From Candidatus Caldarchaeum sp. (GTDB lineage Archaea > Thermoproteota > Nitrososphaeria_A > Caldarchaeales > Caldarchaeaceae), in NCBI GenBank assembly GCA_025054795.1, contig JANWZU010000137.1, positions 1-7,150 on the forward strand: DNA of 7,150 bases, read 5' to 3'. Positions 1-5,143 of this stretch are shown piece by piece. Numbering within the stretch: position 1 is the stretch's first letter; every line of letters starts with the position of its first letter. Position numbers and translations under genes: made by a program. The notes beneath the pieces were generated by a model. The model did no database searches. It had not been told where the DNA came from and was given only the letters and a program-made list of their open reading frames with translations.

Positions 1-236
1 CCCTTTCCTAATCCAAGCTTGGCGACGTATGTCGAGAACCGCTTAACGTAGTTGTTCAGCTGCTCGAAGGTCGCCGGAGTGTCTAGAAAAACGGCCGCAA
101 TCTTTTCTCGGTAAGTTTCACACGATTGCTCAAAAAACTCAGGCAGAGGAATCTTGGGGGCTGAGACGTTGTTGTTAACGCTCTTGTCGTAAAACCTCGT
201 CCAAGGCTTGCTCAGAACAAACTCCAACCCATCCAT
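1..236 (-). CDS. Acyl-CoA synthetase / AMP-dependent ligase, N-terminal part (cut by window edge)
   Basis: About 78 N-terminal residues of a protein that continues beyond base 1. The visible part has the layout expected before the AMP-binding core of long-chain fatty-acid-CoA ligases (FadD-like): a Trp-containing opening (KPWTRFYDKSV), a PLPEFFEQSCETYREKIAAV segment, and then TFEQLNNYVKRFSTYVAKLGLGKG-type residues matching the family's 'T-y-x-E-L-x(n)-L-x-x-L-G-v-x-K-G' region. Such enzymes activate a carboxylic acid with ATP to an acyl-adenylate and then transfer it to CoA, usually in the cytoplasm. The AMP-binding P-loop and the C-terminal lid are outside the window, so the substrate cannot be judged. 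ATG at 236 is preferred; an in-frame GTG at 245 is the only alternative before a TAG at 252-254. The gene is divergent from the 289-648 gene across 52 bp and may share its promoter. Recognition is from pattern memory, not a search. Confidence 0.82.
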   Translation of the reverse strand, partial: MDGLEFVLSKPWTRFYDKSVNNNVSAPKIPLPEFFEQSCETYREKIAAVFLDTPATFEQLNNYVKRFSTYVAKLGLGK

Positions 237-258
237 GTAAAACACATCGTTCTAAACA

Positions 259-266
259 CTTAAAAG
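259..266. promoter_or_regulatory. Putative shared TATA box for divergent genes
   Basis: CTTAAAAG is near-palindromic (CTTTTAAG on the other strand). Its centre (262.5) lies 26.5 bp from both the ATG at 289 (+) and the ATG at 236 (-). Archaeal TATA boxes lie roughly 26 bp upstream of the transcription start, so a leaderless mRNA is predicted in each direction. No Shine-Dalgarno motif is seen for either gene, which fits. Promoter function is inferred from position and composition only. Confidence 0.5.
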
Positions 267-288
267 GATTATTCCCCTCCTCTAACCC

Positions 289-648
289 ATGGTAGAGATA
301 GTGTACAACCCTGTTAAGGAGATAGTGGTCCTCGAATACATCAAGTATCCAACCGCCGATGAGCTGATAAGGAACATGATTCTGCCTCCCGGCCAGCCGG
401 CTGTTCTCTACTGGGCTGACGGAGTCGTCTTCCTCCCGATACCGCTTGTGGCTAACAACACGAAAGTTATTGAAGAGATAATGAATGGCAGGTTATACTG
501 GATGAGCGTCTCATTCGCTCCCCTACCCAACTACTCACAGATGCTCAGCGCTGAGAAGGGCCCTGAGGCTTTGGTCATTAATGTGTCGAGAAGCCAGACA
601 CTTTCAACGGTCGCAAGATGGCTGAAACAGCGGCTGGCTGAGCCTTAG
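289..648 (+). CDS. Conserved-looking protein of unknown function, 119 aa
   Basis: A 119-residue soluble protein that I do not recognise. It opens with a beta-like segment (EIVYNPVKEIVVLEYIKY). A Pro/Gly-rich middle (LPPGQPAVLYWADGVVFLPI, about residues 32-51) and a Tyr/Trp-containing stretch near 69-73 (LYWMS) follow, and it ends in a basic helix (TVARWLKQRL). There is no signal peptide, transmembrane helix, cysteine or recognisable catalytic motif. The alternating hydrophobic pattern and clear promoter spacing support a real gene. ATG at 289 sits at leaderless distance from the 259-266 TATA-like box. It is divergent from the acyl-CoA synthetase, so a link to acyl-CoA metabolism is conceivable but unproven. 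Its last 45 bp overlap the 3' end of the convergent Taw2 gene, in the phase where codons are exactly back to back. Confidence 0.72.
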   Translation: MVEIVYNPVKEIVVLEYIKYPTADELIRNMILPPGQPAVLYWADGVVFLPIPLVANNTKVIEEIMNGRLYWMSVSFAPLPNYSQMLSAEKGPEALVINVSRSQTLSTVARWLKQRLAEP

Positions 649-1404
649 GTCTAGGACCCAGTGCCAAAGTCGTCGTGAGTAGGTTTTGACCACCCTCCAG
701 CCCTCCAGCTGCAGCTCTACTCCGTTTTGTTTGGCTTCGGCGACGCAGAGGTTGTAGAGGTCTCTCCAACCTTCGTTTGGTCTGGCGAGTTCATGGAAGT
801 GTATTACGGCCTGATGTTTTGCGATTTTAAGTGCTGCTGGAAGGTAGTTGATTGTTCCGTGTAGATACCCCATAATAACTCTGTCGGCCTTGAGCCCATA
901 TTTTGGCGAGTTCCTGCAGTCGTCGCAGTAGGCCTCAACCTTATCCCCAACCTTATTCAACTTGATGTTTTGTTTCAGGTATTCGTAGGCCTTGGGGTTG
1001 AGCTCGAATGACACAACCTTTTCAGCCTTCGATTTTGCAGCTGGAATGGTGAACTGCCCAACCCCAGCGAACATGTCGACGACTGTCTCGCCTCTTTCAG
1101 GGAGCCGTTTCATCCTTAGCCTCTCAAAGCTGTTGCCAAGCGAAAACATCAAGCTCGATGCGTCAAGTTTGTAAGCAATCCCATTTTCCCTATGAAAAGT
1201 CTCTGTCAACGGCTCGCCGAATATGCTCCTTATACGTGGAGTTCTGTAAACTCCCTCAACACCTTCCACCACAACAACTGTCCTGACCCTCGGACTGCTG
1301 GATAGAATTTGAGAGGCAAACTTCTCAAGACTTTCTCCGCTCTCGAGGGGCGCTCTCACGATGGCGACATGGCCGAGGTATTTAACGGACGGTTTATAGA
1401 ACAT
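604..1404 (-). CDS. taw2: Taw2-like tRNA(Phe) 4-demethylwyosine aminocarboxypropyltransferase (Trm5/Tyw2 family)
   Basis: A 266-aa class I SAM-dependent enzyme of the Trm5/Tyw2 family. The family opening RIRSIFGEPLTETFHRENGI (58-77) is followed by YKLDASSLMFSLGN (78-91) and ERLRM. SAM motif I is DMFAGVGQF (110-118), then ELNP (135-138) and an acidic CDDCR (160-164). Trm5 m1G37 methyltransferases carry an NPPY-like 'MNLP' motif; here the equivalent is VIMGY (176-180), with IHFHE (201-205) downstream. Both fit the Tyw2/Taw2 branch, which transfers the 3-amino-3-carboxypropyl group of SAM to C7 of 4-demethylwyosine at position 37 of tRNA-Phe. The length is normal for archaeal Taw2. The last 12 residues, after LDLRL, lie in the 45-bp convergent overlap and look like a lineage-specific tail. 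A GGGAGGA at 1411-1405 abuts the ATG, too close for an ordinary Shine-Dalgarno site. A TATA-like CTTAAAC lies about 34 bp upstream. A Trm5-type methyltransferase is the alternative. Confidence 0.88.
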   Translation of the reverse strand: MFYKPSVKYLGHVAIVRAPLESGESLEKFASQILSSSPRVRTVVVVEGVEGVYRTPRIRSIFGEPLTETFHRENGIAYKLDASSLMFSLGNSFERLRMKRLPERGETVVDMFAGVGQFTIPAAKSKAEKVVSFELNPKAYEYLKQNIKLNKVGDKVEAYCDDCRNSPKYGLKADRVIMGYLHGTINYLPAALKIAKHQAVIHFHELARPNEGWRDLYNLCVAEAKQNGVELQLEGWRVVKTYSRRLWHWVLDLRLSQPLFQPSCDR

Positions 1405-1434
1405 TCCTCCCGCTCTGATGTTCTGGAGGGCTGG

Positions 1435-1441
1435 GTTTAAG
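1435..1441 (-). promoter_or_regulatory. TATA-like box for taw2 (possibly also S25e)
   Basis: On the minus strand this reads CTTAAAC, centred about 34 bp upstream of the taw2 ATG, a plausible archaeal TATA position with a short leader. On the plus strand it reads GTTTAAG only 13 bp before the S25e ATG, too close unless S25e starts at the downstream GTG (1475). Another candidate for S25e is TTTATA at 1393-1398, inside the start of taw2. The element is short and AT-rich, so confidence is limited. Confidence 0.35.
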
Positions 1442-1450
1442 CCTTAATAA

Positions 1451-1849
1451 ATGAAGGATGTTATTTTTCGCACCGTGAGCGGGGAGCAGAAGAAGTCAGA
1501 GAGGAAGAAAGCAGGGGAGAAGAAGGAAGAGGTGGTAGAGAAGGGCGTGCTCAAAGTTGTCGTGCCGTCAGACGAGGAGGTTAGAAGCGCCTTGGCTGGT
1601 CTCAAAGTAGTGACGCCGGCTGTCTTTGCAGAGAGGTTGAAGGTAAGAGTTTCGGTGGCTAAGGCTCTTCTGCGGACGCTTGTGTCCAACGGTCTGCTAA
1701 GGGAGGTCGTAGGTGTCAACAGGATTAGAGTTTACGAGCCTGTTTCGAAGACCTCTACCCCAACCGCCTCAGCTCCAGCGGCGGCTGAAGAAAAGCCCAA
1801 AAAAGCTAGGAAACCTTCAAAAAAACCCGCATCCGAGAGCCAACCCTAG
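1451..1849 (+). CDS. rps25e: Small-subunit ribosomal protein S25e (eS25)
   Basis: A 132-aa protein. The N-terminus is charged and Lys/Glu-rich (about 10-32). The winged-helix core (about 33-98) matches S25e: a 'VLKVVVPSDEEVRSAL' entry, then VVTPAVFAERLKVRVSVAKA (53-72; family pattern 'iTpxxlaxrlxixxSxAkxxLrxL'), LLRTLVSNGLLREVV and a wing ending RIRVYEP. The last third (about 99-132) is a low-complexity Ser/Pro/Ala/Lys tail. eS25 sits on the head of the 30S/40S subunit and occurs in eukaryotes and a subset of archaea, mostly TACK. The core equals the usual S25e length; the basic tail adds about 30 residues. ATG at 1451 is used here; an in-frame GTG at 1475 is possible and would give better promoter spacing. 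The 3' end overlaps the convergent cyclophilin-like gene by 44 bp. Confidence 0.83.
   Translation: MKDVIFRTVSGEQKKSERKKAGEKKEEVVEKGVLKVVVPSDEEVRSALAGLKVVTPAVFAERLKVRVSVAKALLRTLVSNGLLREVVGVNRIRVYEPVSKTSTPTASAPAAAEEKPKKARKPSKKPASESQP
1799..1825 (-). terminator. Putative oligo(T) transcription terminator for the apgM operon
   Basis: Read on the minus strand, a T7 run (1825-1819) lies in the final codons of the cyclophilin-like gene. A T6 run (1804-1799) follows two bases after its stop codon, then T4 at 1794-1791. Archaeal RNA polymerase terminates intrinsically at U-tracts without needing a hairpin. The same bases on the plus strand are AAA/AAG lysine codons of the S25e tail. Confidence 0.45.
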
Positions 1850-2180
1850 CCTTCTCAACGACAGCGTACCCTTCTCCCACAGAGCCTATTTTCAACGTTT
1901 GAGACCTTGGAGCATGCTCCGCTAAAGCTATTCCAAAGACACGCTCAGGAGGCCAGTAGAAAATGTCGCCGGCTTTCAGCTTGGGCGTTGTTTTCTCAAC
2001 CCCCCTCTGAACGTCTGTCAAGATGTACACGGCCGCCGGCCATCGGGCTACGAAGCCTTCGACAGGCATGCGTTTGACGAACTCTGCCACGGTCAGCGGC
2101 GCCGCAAACCTGTAAAGCTCTCCATCGACATCCGGCAACCCCTCAACCCTTACTGTGATAGGTATCCTAGCTCCGGTCAC
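1806..2180 (-). CDS. Cyclophilin-like domain protein (TM1367/DUF369-like), 124 aa
   Basis: A small protein whose pattern fits the cyclophilin-like beta-barrel family typified by TM1367. It has an opening strand (ARIPITVRVEGL), a family-like PLTVAEFVKRMPVEG segment (28-42), the characteristic GDIFYWPPERVFGIAL (71-86, compare family 'GDixYWPxGxaxcifFG'), HAPRS (89-93, compare 'GpTPxS') and a C-terminal SVGEGYAVVEKARVGSRMRV. Members are usually uncharacterised; prolyl-isomerase activity should not be assumed from the fold. I chose GTG at 2180 because GTG and the apgM TGA form a 4-base GTGA overlap, typical of translational coupling. The reading frame stays open to an ATG at 2270, but those 30 extra residues are Arg/Gln-rich and lie entirely within apgM. 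The gene is therefore second in a two-gene operon with apgM. Its 3' end overlaps S25e by 44 bp. Confidence 0.74.
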   Translation of the reverse strand: MTGARIPITVRVEGLPDVDGELYRFAAPLTVAEFVKRMPVEGFVARWPAAVYILTDVQRGVEKTTPKLKAGDIFYWPPERVFGIALAEHAPRSQTLKIGSVGEGYAVVEKARVGSRMRVFLKVS

Positions 2181-3406
2181 TCCCCGAACATCTCTAGGGC
2201 GCCTATGTAGTTGGCCAGTATTGGCATGACGTCGACTCCTCTGATTCTGCCCAGCCCTCCACGGCTGCATGCAATCTCGTTGAACATGGAGACAGAGTCT
2301 CCTCTAACCTCCGGCCCCCAAATAAGCAGAGGCACGGGGTCGCCTCTGTGGTCTCCTATCTCGGAAGGTGTTGTGTGGTCGCCGGTCAAAGCCAAGTGCG
2401 TGTTCGGCGGCAGCTCCTTATAAAGCCTTTCAAACGCCTGGGCGACTTTTCTTATCATGTTTACTTTCTCGACGGGCTTTTTGTCGTGGCTGAGCGTGTC
2501 CGTGGCTTTAACGTGAAGAAGTATGAAGTCATGGCTCTTCAGCTGCTCCAAAGTGGCATCCACCTTGCCCCCAAGGTTTGTGTTCACTGTTCCAGTTGCT
2601 CCCTCTACTTCTATGACGTCCAGTCCAGCGGCTTTGCATACACCCTTGTACAGGGCGCCGCCGGCGACGACCGCTCCACGCAAACCATACTTAGACTCGA
2701 AGCTAGGAATTTCAGGCTTAACACCTGCCCCTCTCGTCAGGATGAAATTAGCCGGCGGAAGACCTTTCTGAACTCTTCTGACGTTTACCGGATGGCTTGC
2801 TAGCTTCTTGTTGGCCTCGGTCAGGAACCTTGTCAAAACCTCAGCCGTTAGCCTCGCTTCCCTGCTTCCGTCAAGAGGCTTCGGCATACTGACTACCGTG
2901 CCTGTAGCATGTGGGTCTACGTTTGATATTCTGTAGGAAAGGCCTCCTCCCCTTAGGACGACTACGCCTCTGTGCTCGACCGTATGTTTGAAAATTACTT
3001 TTACACCTTCAACCTCATTCTCGGAAATCGAAGAGGCCAACTCCTCCGCCTCCTCAGAAGAGATTCTGCCGGCACGGCGGTCGATTAGTACGTAGCTATG
3101 GTCCACAGTGCCGAAATTGCATCTCAAAGCAACATCGCCGGGACTCAGCTCAATTCCTGCTCCGAGTGCTTCGAACGGCCCCCTACCCGTATAGTATTTG
3201 TAAGGGTCGTAGCCTAAAAGAGCGAGATGCCCCGTGTCGCTGCCGTTGGGCACGCCCGGGGAGACGACATCGACCAAACCTGTTTCACCCTCAGCTGCGA
3301 GACGGTCGAGCAGAGTGGGGCTCGCAGCCTGTAGAGGGGTGAGACCGTTTAAAGCTTTGCATCGCCTGTCTCCGAGGCCGTCCAGCACTATTAAAACCGC
3401 TTTCAT
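2177..3406 (-). CDS. apgM: 2,3-bisphosphoglycerate-independent phosphoglycerate mutase, archaeal type
   Basis: A 409-aa metalloenzyme of the alkaline phosphatase superfamily that interconverts 3- and 2-phosphoglycerate in glycolysis/gluconeogenesis. The metal- and phosphoryl-binding motifs are intact. VLDGLGDR (7-14) carries metal ligand D9. NGSDTGHLALLGYDP (54-68) carries the phospho-acceptor S56. YTGRGPFEALGAGI follows. HVKATDTLSHD (298-308) supplies D303 and H307, and GDHTTPSEIGDHRGDP (342-357) supplies D343, H344 and probably H353. Size and motif order match archaeal ApgM rather than the approximately 510-aa bacterial GpmI. ATG at 3406 has no Shine-Dalgarno site but lies 37 bp from the TATA-like box at 3438-3448, implying a leader of about 10 nt. 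It is followed by the cyclophilin-like gene with a GTGA overlap and is divergent from radA. No truncation or missing key residue is seen. Confidence 0.95.
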   Translation of the reverse strand: MKAVLIVLDGLGDRRCKALNGLTPLQAASPTLLDRLAAEGETGLVDVVSPGVPNGSDTGHLALLGYDPYKYYTGRGPFEALGAGIELSPGDVALRCNFGTVDHSYVLIDRRAGRISSEEAEELASSISENEVEGVKVIFKHTVEHRGVVVLRGGGLSYRISNVDPHATGTVVSMPKPLDGSREARLTAEVLTRFLTEANKKLASHPVNVRRVQKGLPPANFILTRGAGVKPEIPSFESKYGLRGAVVAGGALYKGVCKAAGLDVIEVEGATGTVNTNLGGKVDATLEQLKSHDFILLHVKATDTLSHDKKPVEKVNMIRKVAQAFERLYKELPPNTHLALTGDHTTPSEIGDHRGDPVPLLIWGPEVRGDSVSMFNEIACSRGGLGRIRGVDVMPILANYIGALEMFGE

Positions 3407-3437
3407 CGGTTCTTTGATGATAGCCGTCGACTATTAG

Positions 3438-3448
3438 TTTTTATAATT
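3438..3448. promoter_or_regulatory. Putative shared TATA box between apgM and radA
   Basis: TTTTTATAATT (AATTATAAAAA on the other strand) is the only strong AT-rich element in the 70-bp divergent gap. Its centre at 3443 is 34 bp from the radA TTG (3477) and 37 bp from the apgM ATG (3406). With archaeal TATA-to-start spacing of about 26 bp, each mRNA would have a leader of roughly 8-11 nt. The assignment rests on position and composition. Confidence 0.6.
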
Positions 3449-3476
3449 CCACAGAGCTCTAATTGCGTAAACTAGG

Positions 3477-4445
3477 TTGAAGGAGCAGCGGTACATATTC
3501 TTGGAAGACCTGCCCGGTATGAGCAAGCAGCTGGCTGACAGGCTAAGGGAGCTTGGATACACTACTGTTGAGTCTGTAGCCACGGCTACTTTAGCGGAGC
3601 TTGTTGCCGCCGGGTTTGAAGAGAAACACGCCTCTGAAGTTATTTCAGCCGCTAGGGAAAGCATAGAAATTACGTGGGTGACTGCGAGAGAGCTTGCCGA
3701 TGTCAAGACTTCGATAGGGAGGATAACTACGGGGAGCGCTAGGCTTGACATGCTTCTGGGCGGGGGTGTTGAGACGCAGGCGATTACAGAGTTCTTCGGG
3801 GAGTTCGGGACGGGGAAGTCTCAGATATGCCATCAGCTGGCCGTTAACGTCCAGCTCCCCGTTAGGAGGGGAGGGTTGGACGGAGCAGCCCTGTACATAG
3901 ACAGCGAAAACACCTTCAGACCTGAGAGAATAGTCTCGATGGCGAGACATCTCGGCCTAGACCCCGATGAAGCGATGGACCGTATCATCTACTCGGAAGC
4001 CTACACAAGCGACCATCAAATGCTCCTCATCGAAAAAGCCGACAAAATAATCAAGGAAAAGGGCGTAAAGCTGATAATAGTCGACTCCTTGACCGCCCAC
4101 TTCCGGAGCGAGTATCTTGGTAGGCAGATGCTTGCAGAACGGCAGCAGAAGCTCAACAAACACATGCACAGAATCGTGAGGCTGGCCCGGGCTTTCAACG
4201 CAGCAGCCGTTGCGACAAACCAAGTGATGTCCAAGCCCGACGACATCTTCAGCACATCAGCCGTCTACCCGATTGGTGGGCATGTCGTCGGACACACAAG
4301 CCACAACAGAGTGCTTCTCCGCAAGGTTTCGGGTAAAAGAGTGAGGATTGCAAGGCTGATTTCAAGCCCTTACCTCCCTGAAGGCGAGGCTGTTTTCCAG
4401 ATAACTGAGAACGGCGTAGAGGATGTCGACGAGCGTGATAGATGA
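3477..4445 (+). CDS. radA: DNA repair and recombination protein RadA
   Basis: A 322-aa archaeal RecA/Rad51-family recombinase that forms ATP-dependent filaments on single-stranded DNA and catalyses strand exchange. The N-terminal helix-hairpin-helix domain (about 9-62) starts with LEDLPGMSKQLADRLRELGY. The linker carries WVTA (67-70) at the place of the FxxA polymerisation motif. The ATPase core has ITTGS...LDMLLGGGVET, Walker A GEFGTGKS (108-115), YIDSENTFRPERI (140-152), Walker B LIIVD (199-203), SLTAHFRSEYLGR (204-216), RQQKLNKH (222-229), TNQVM (247-251), GGHVVGH (267-273) and a LPEGEAVFQIT end. The length is normal. An in-frame TAA at 3468 forces the start to TTG 3477 or later; TTG fits the domain and the TATA at 3438-3448. 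Its TGA overlaps the next gene's ATG (ATGA), indicating coupling. An N-terminus starting at Leu9 or Met15 is the only real alternative. Confidence 0.97.
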   Translation: MKEQRYIFLEDLPGMSKQLADRLRELGYTTVESVATATLAELVAAGFEEKHASEVISAARESIEITWVTARELADVKTSIGRITTGSARLDMLLGGGVETQAITEFFGEFGTGKSQICHQLAVNVQLPVRRGGLDGAALYIDSENTFRPERIVSMARHLGLDPDEAMDRIIYSEAYTSDHQMLLIEKADKIIKEKGVKLIIVDSLTAHFRSEYLGRQMLAERQQKLNKHMHRIVRLARAFNAAAVATNQVMSKPDDIFSTSAVYPIGGHVVGHTSHNRVLLRKVSGKRVRIARLISSPYLPEGEAVFQITENGVEDVDERDR

Positions 4446-4804
4446 TGCCCGTTTCACCTAAGGAGACGGAGTCTTTCCTAGACGCTCTATTCAGGAACAA
4501 ACTTAGCGAGGCCGAGAAAATTCTAGCCCAGCTGGAGACGAAGCATCCGGAAGACGGTAGATACATACATGCGCTCAAAGGGATTTACCAGTCTTACGTC
4601 GGTGAAGACAGAGACTCACTCCTCTACATGCTTTTCCTAAACGAGGAGTTTCGGAAGAGGCAGGCTGAAATTAGACGTTCCATGGATAAGTTTGCGAAGC
4701 TGCTTGGAGGAGACGACAGGTTTTTCGAAGCATGGATAGCTGTTCTTGAGTCTCTGAAGAAGCTGCCCAAGCCTGTTAAGATAACGTCTACGTCAGAAGG
4801 TTGA
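4442..4804 (+). CDS. Helical protein of unknown function coupled to radA, 120 aa
   Basis: A soluble, charged, almost entirely helical protein. One pair of helices is FLDALFRNKLSEAEKILAQL, then a turn (ETKHPEDGR) and YIHALKGIYQSYVGEDRDSL; this reads like a helix-turn-helix repeat (TPR-like). A second charged helix (LNEEFRKRQAEIRRSMDKFA) and a C-terminal hydrophobic helix (FFEAWIAVLESLKKL) follow. There are no cysteines, nucleotide-binding motif, signal peptide or membrane segment. ATG at 4442 overlaps the radA stop as ATGA; a second ATG follows immediately at 4445. Strict coupling suggests it is made with RadA and could act with it, for instance as a filament-modulating partner, but nothing in its sequence shows that. 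I have a vague memory of similar small proteins beside radA in other archaea and cannot name a family. Its 3' end overlaps the membrane-protein gene by 17 bp. Confidence 0.83.
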   Translation: MMPVSPKETESFLDALFRNKLSEAEKILAQLETKHPEDGRYIHALKGIYQSYVGEDRDSLLYMLFLNEEFRKRQAEIRRSMDKFAKLLGGDDRFFEAWIAVLESLKKLPKPVKITSTSEG

Positions 4805-5057
4805 AAAACAGAAGCCATGTAAGCAGGTAAACTCCTGCGAACCCGCCGACTCCGTTCAAATAAGACTGACGCCTCCGTACGGACGAGCCGCCAGCTCGCC
4901 AGAGAGCCTCGGCCACAGCAACGTACAGCAGCGCTGATAGAAAAAGCAAGGCGTAGGTGTACAACGGTGAGTTTAGCACAGCTGTCGCAAAAGCGGAAGC
5001 GTACCCGTAAACAGCTGCTGTGAACACCTTTATCCAGTAAACGTAGTCGAACCGCAC
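4788..5057 (-). CDS. Small integral membrane protein, three predicted helices (possibly EMC6-like), 89 aa
   Basis: Three hydrophobic segments are visible: about 9-28 (IKVFTAAVYGYASAFATAVL), 32-53 (LYTYALLFLSALLYVAVAEALW) and 71-88 (GFAGVYLLTWLLFFNLL). They are separated by a short NSP turn and a basic loop with RRRQSYLNG (61-69). Positive-inside logic puts the N-terminus and the RRR loop in the cytoplasm and the C-terminus outside. Size, topology and the ending 'SYLNGxGxF...WLLxxNL' recall small archaeal proteins annotated as EMC6-like (membrane insertase subunit), but the resemblance is from memory and weak. The start is GTG at 5057, the first start codon that captures helix 1, about 32 bp downstream of a TATA-like CCTTAAATT. 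The gene is divergent from the RqcH gene and overlaps the radA-coupled gene by 17 bp. The long run of hydrophobic residues, proper topology and promoter make a chance ORF unlikely. Confidence 0.68.
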   Translation of the reverse strand: MRFDYVYWIKVFTAAVYGYASAFATAVLNSPLYTYALLFLSALLYVAVAEALWRAGGSSVRRRQSYLNGVGGFAGVYLLTWLLFFNLLT

Positions 5058-5085
5058 AGCCCTCGGCTTACCGTTTCAAACCACG

Positions 5086-5092
5086 AATTTAA
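5086..5092 (-). promoter_or_regulatory. TATA-like box for the small membrane protein gene
   Basis: On the minus strand this reads TTAAATT, centred 32 bp upstream of the GTG at 5057, suitable for a short-leader archaeal promoter. It is distinct from the rqcH element 30 bp away, so this divergent gap appears to use two separate boxes. Confidence 0.4.
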
Positions 5093-5116
5093 GGTTGGCA
5101 GGTTGGTTTTCAAGGG

Positions 5117-5122
5117 TTTTAA
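5117..5122 (+). promoter_or_regulatory. TATA-like box for rqcH
   Basis: TTTTAA is centred about 24.5 bp upstream of the ATG at 5144, the distance expected for a leaderless or nearly leaderless transcript. No Shine-Dalgarno site lies in front of the ATG. Confidence 0.5.
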
Positions 5123-5143
5123 TCAAACCTTCTTCATGTAGGA

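Noticed and set aside
604..1404. Calling the wyosine-family enzyme Trm5 (tRNA m1G37 methyltransferase)
   Set aside because: The NPPY-like motif expected of Trm5 is replaced by MGY and there is an IHFHE segment, both typical of the Tyw2/Taw2 branch; a tree would settle it.
1713..1925. A 70-codon plus-strand frame overlapping the end of S25e
   Set aside because: Proline/Arg-rich composition from an out-of-frame reading of the S25e tail and the opposite cyclophilin-like gene; no start signal.
2181..2270. A 30-residue N-terminal extension of the cyclophilin-like protein starting from ATG 2270
   Set aside because: It lies wholly within apgM in another frame, is Arg/Gln-rich and non-domain-like, and the GTG at 2180 forms a GTGA overlap with the apgM stop at the point where family similarity begins.
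2348..2803. A 151-codon open frame on the plus strand opposite apgM
   Set aside because: apgM has intact catalytic motifs across this region; the plus-strand frame has no recognisable domain, promoter or Shine-Dalgarno site, and long antisense frames are expected opposite a GC-moderate gene.
3645..4255. Several minus-strand open frames opposite radA
   Set aside because: They mirror the fully conserved RadA coding frame and show no domain signature of their own.
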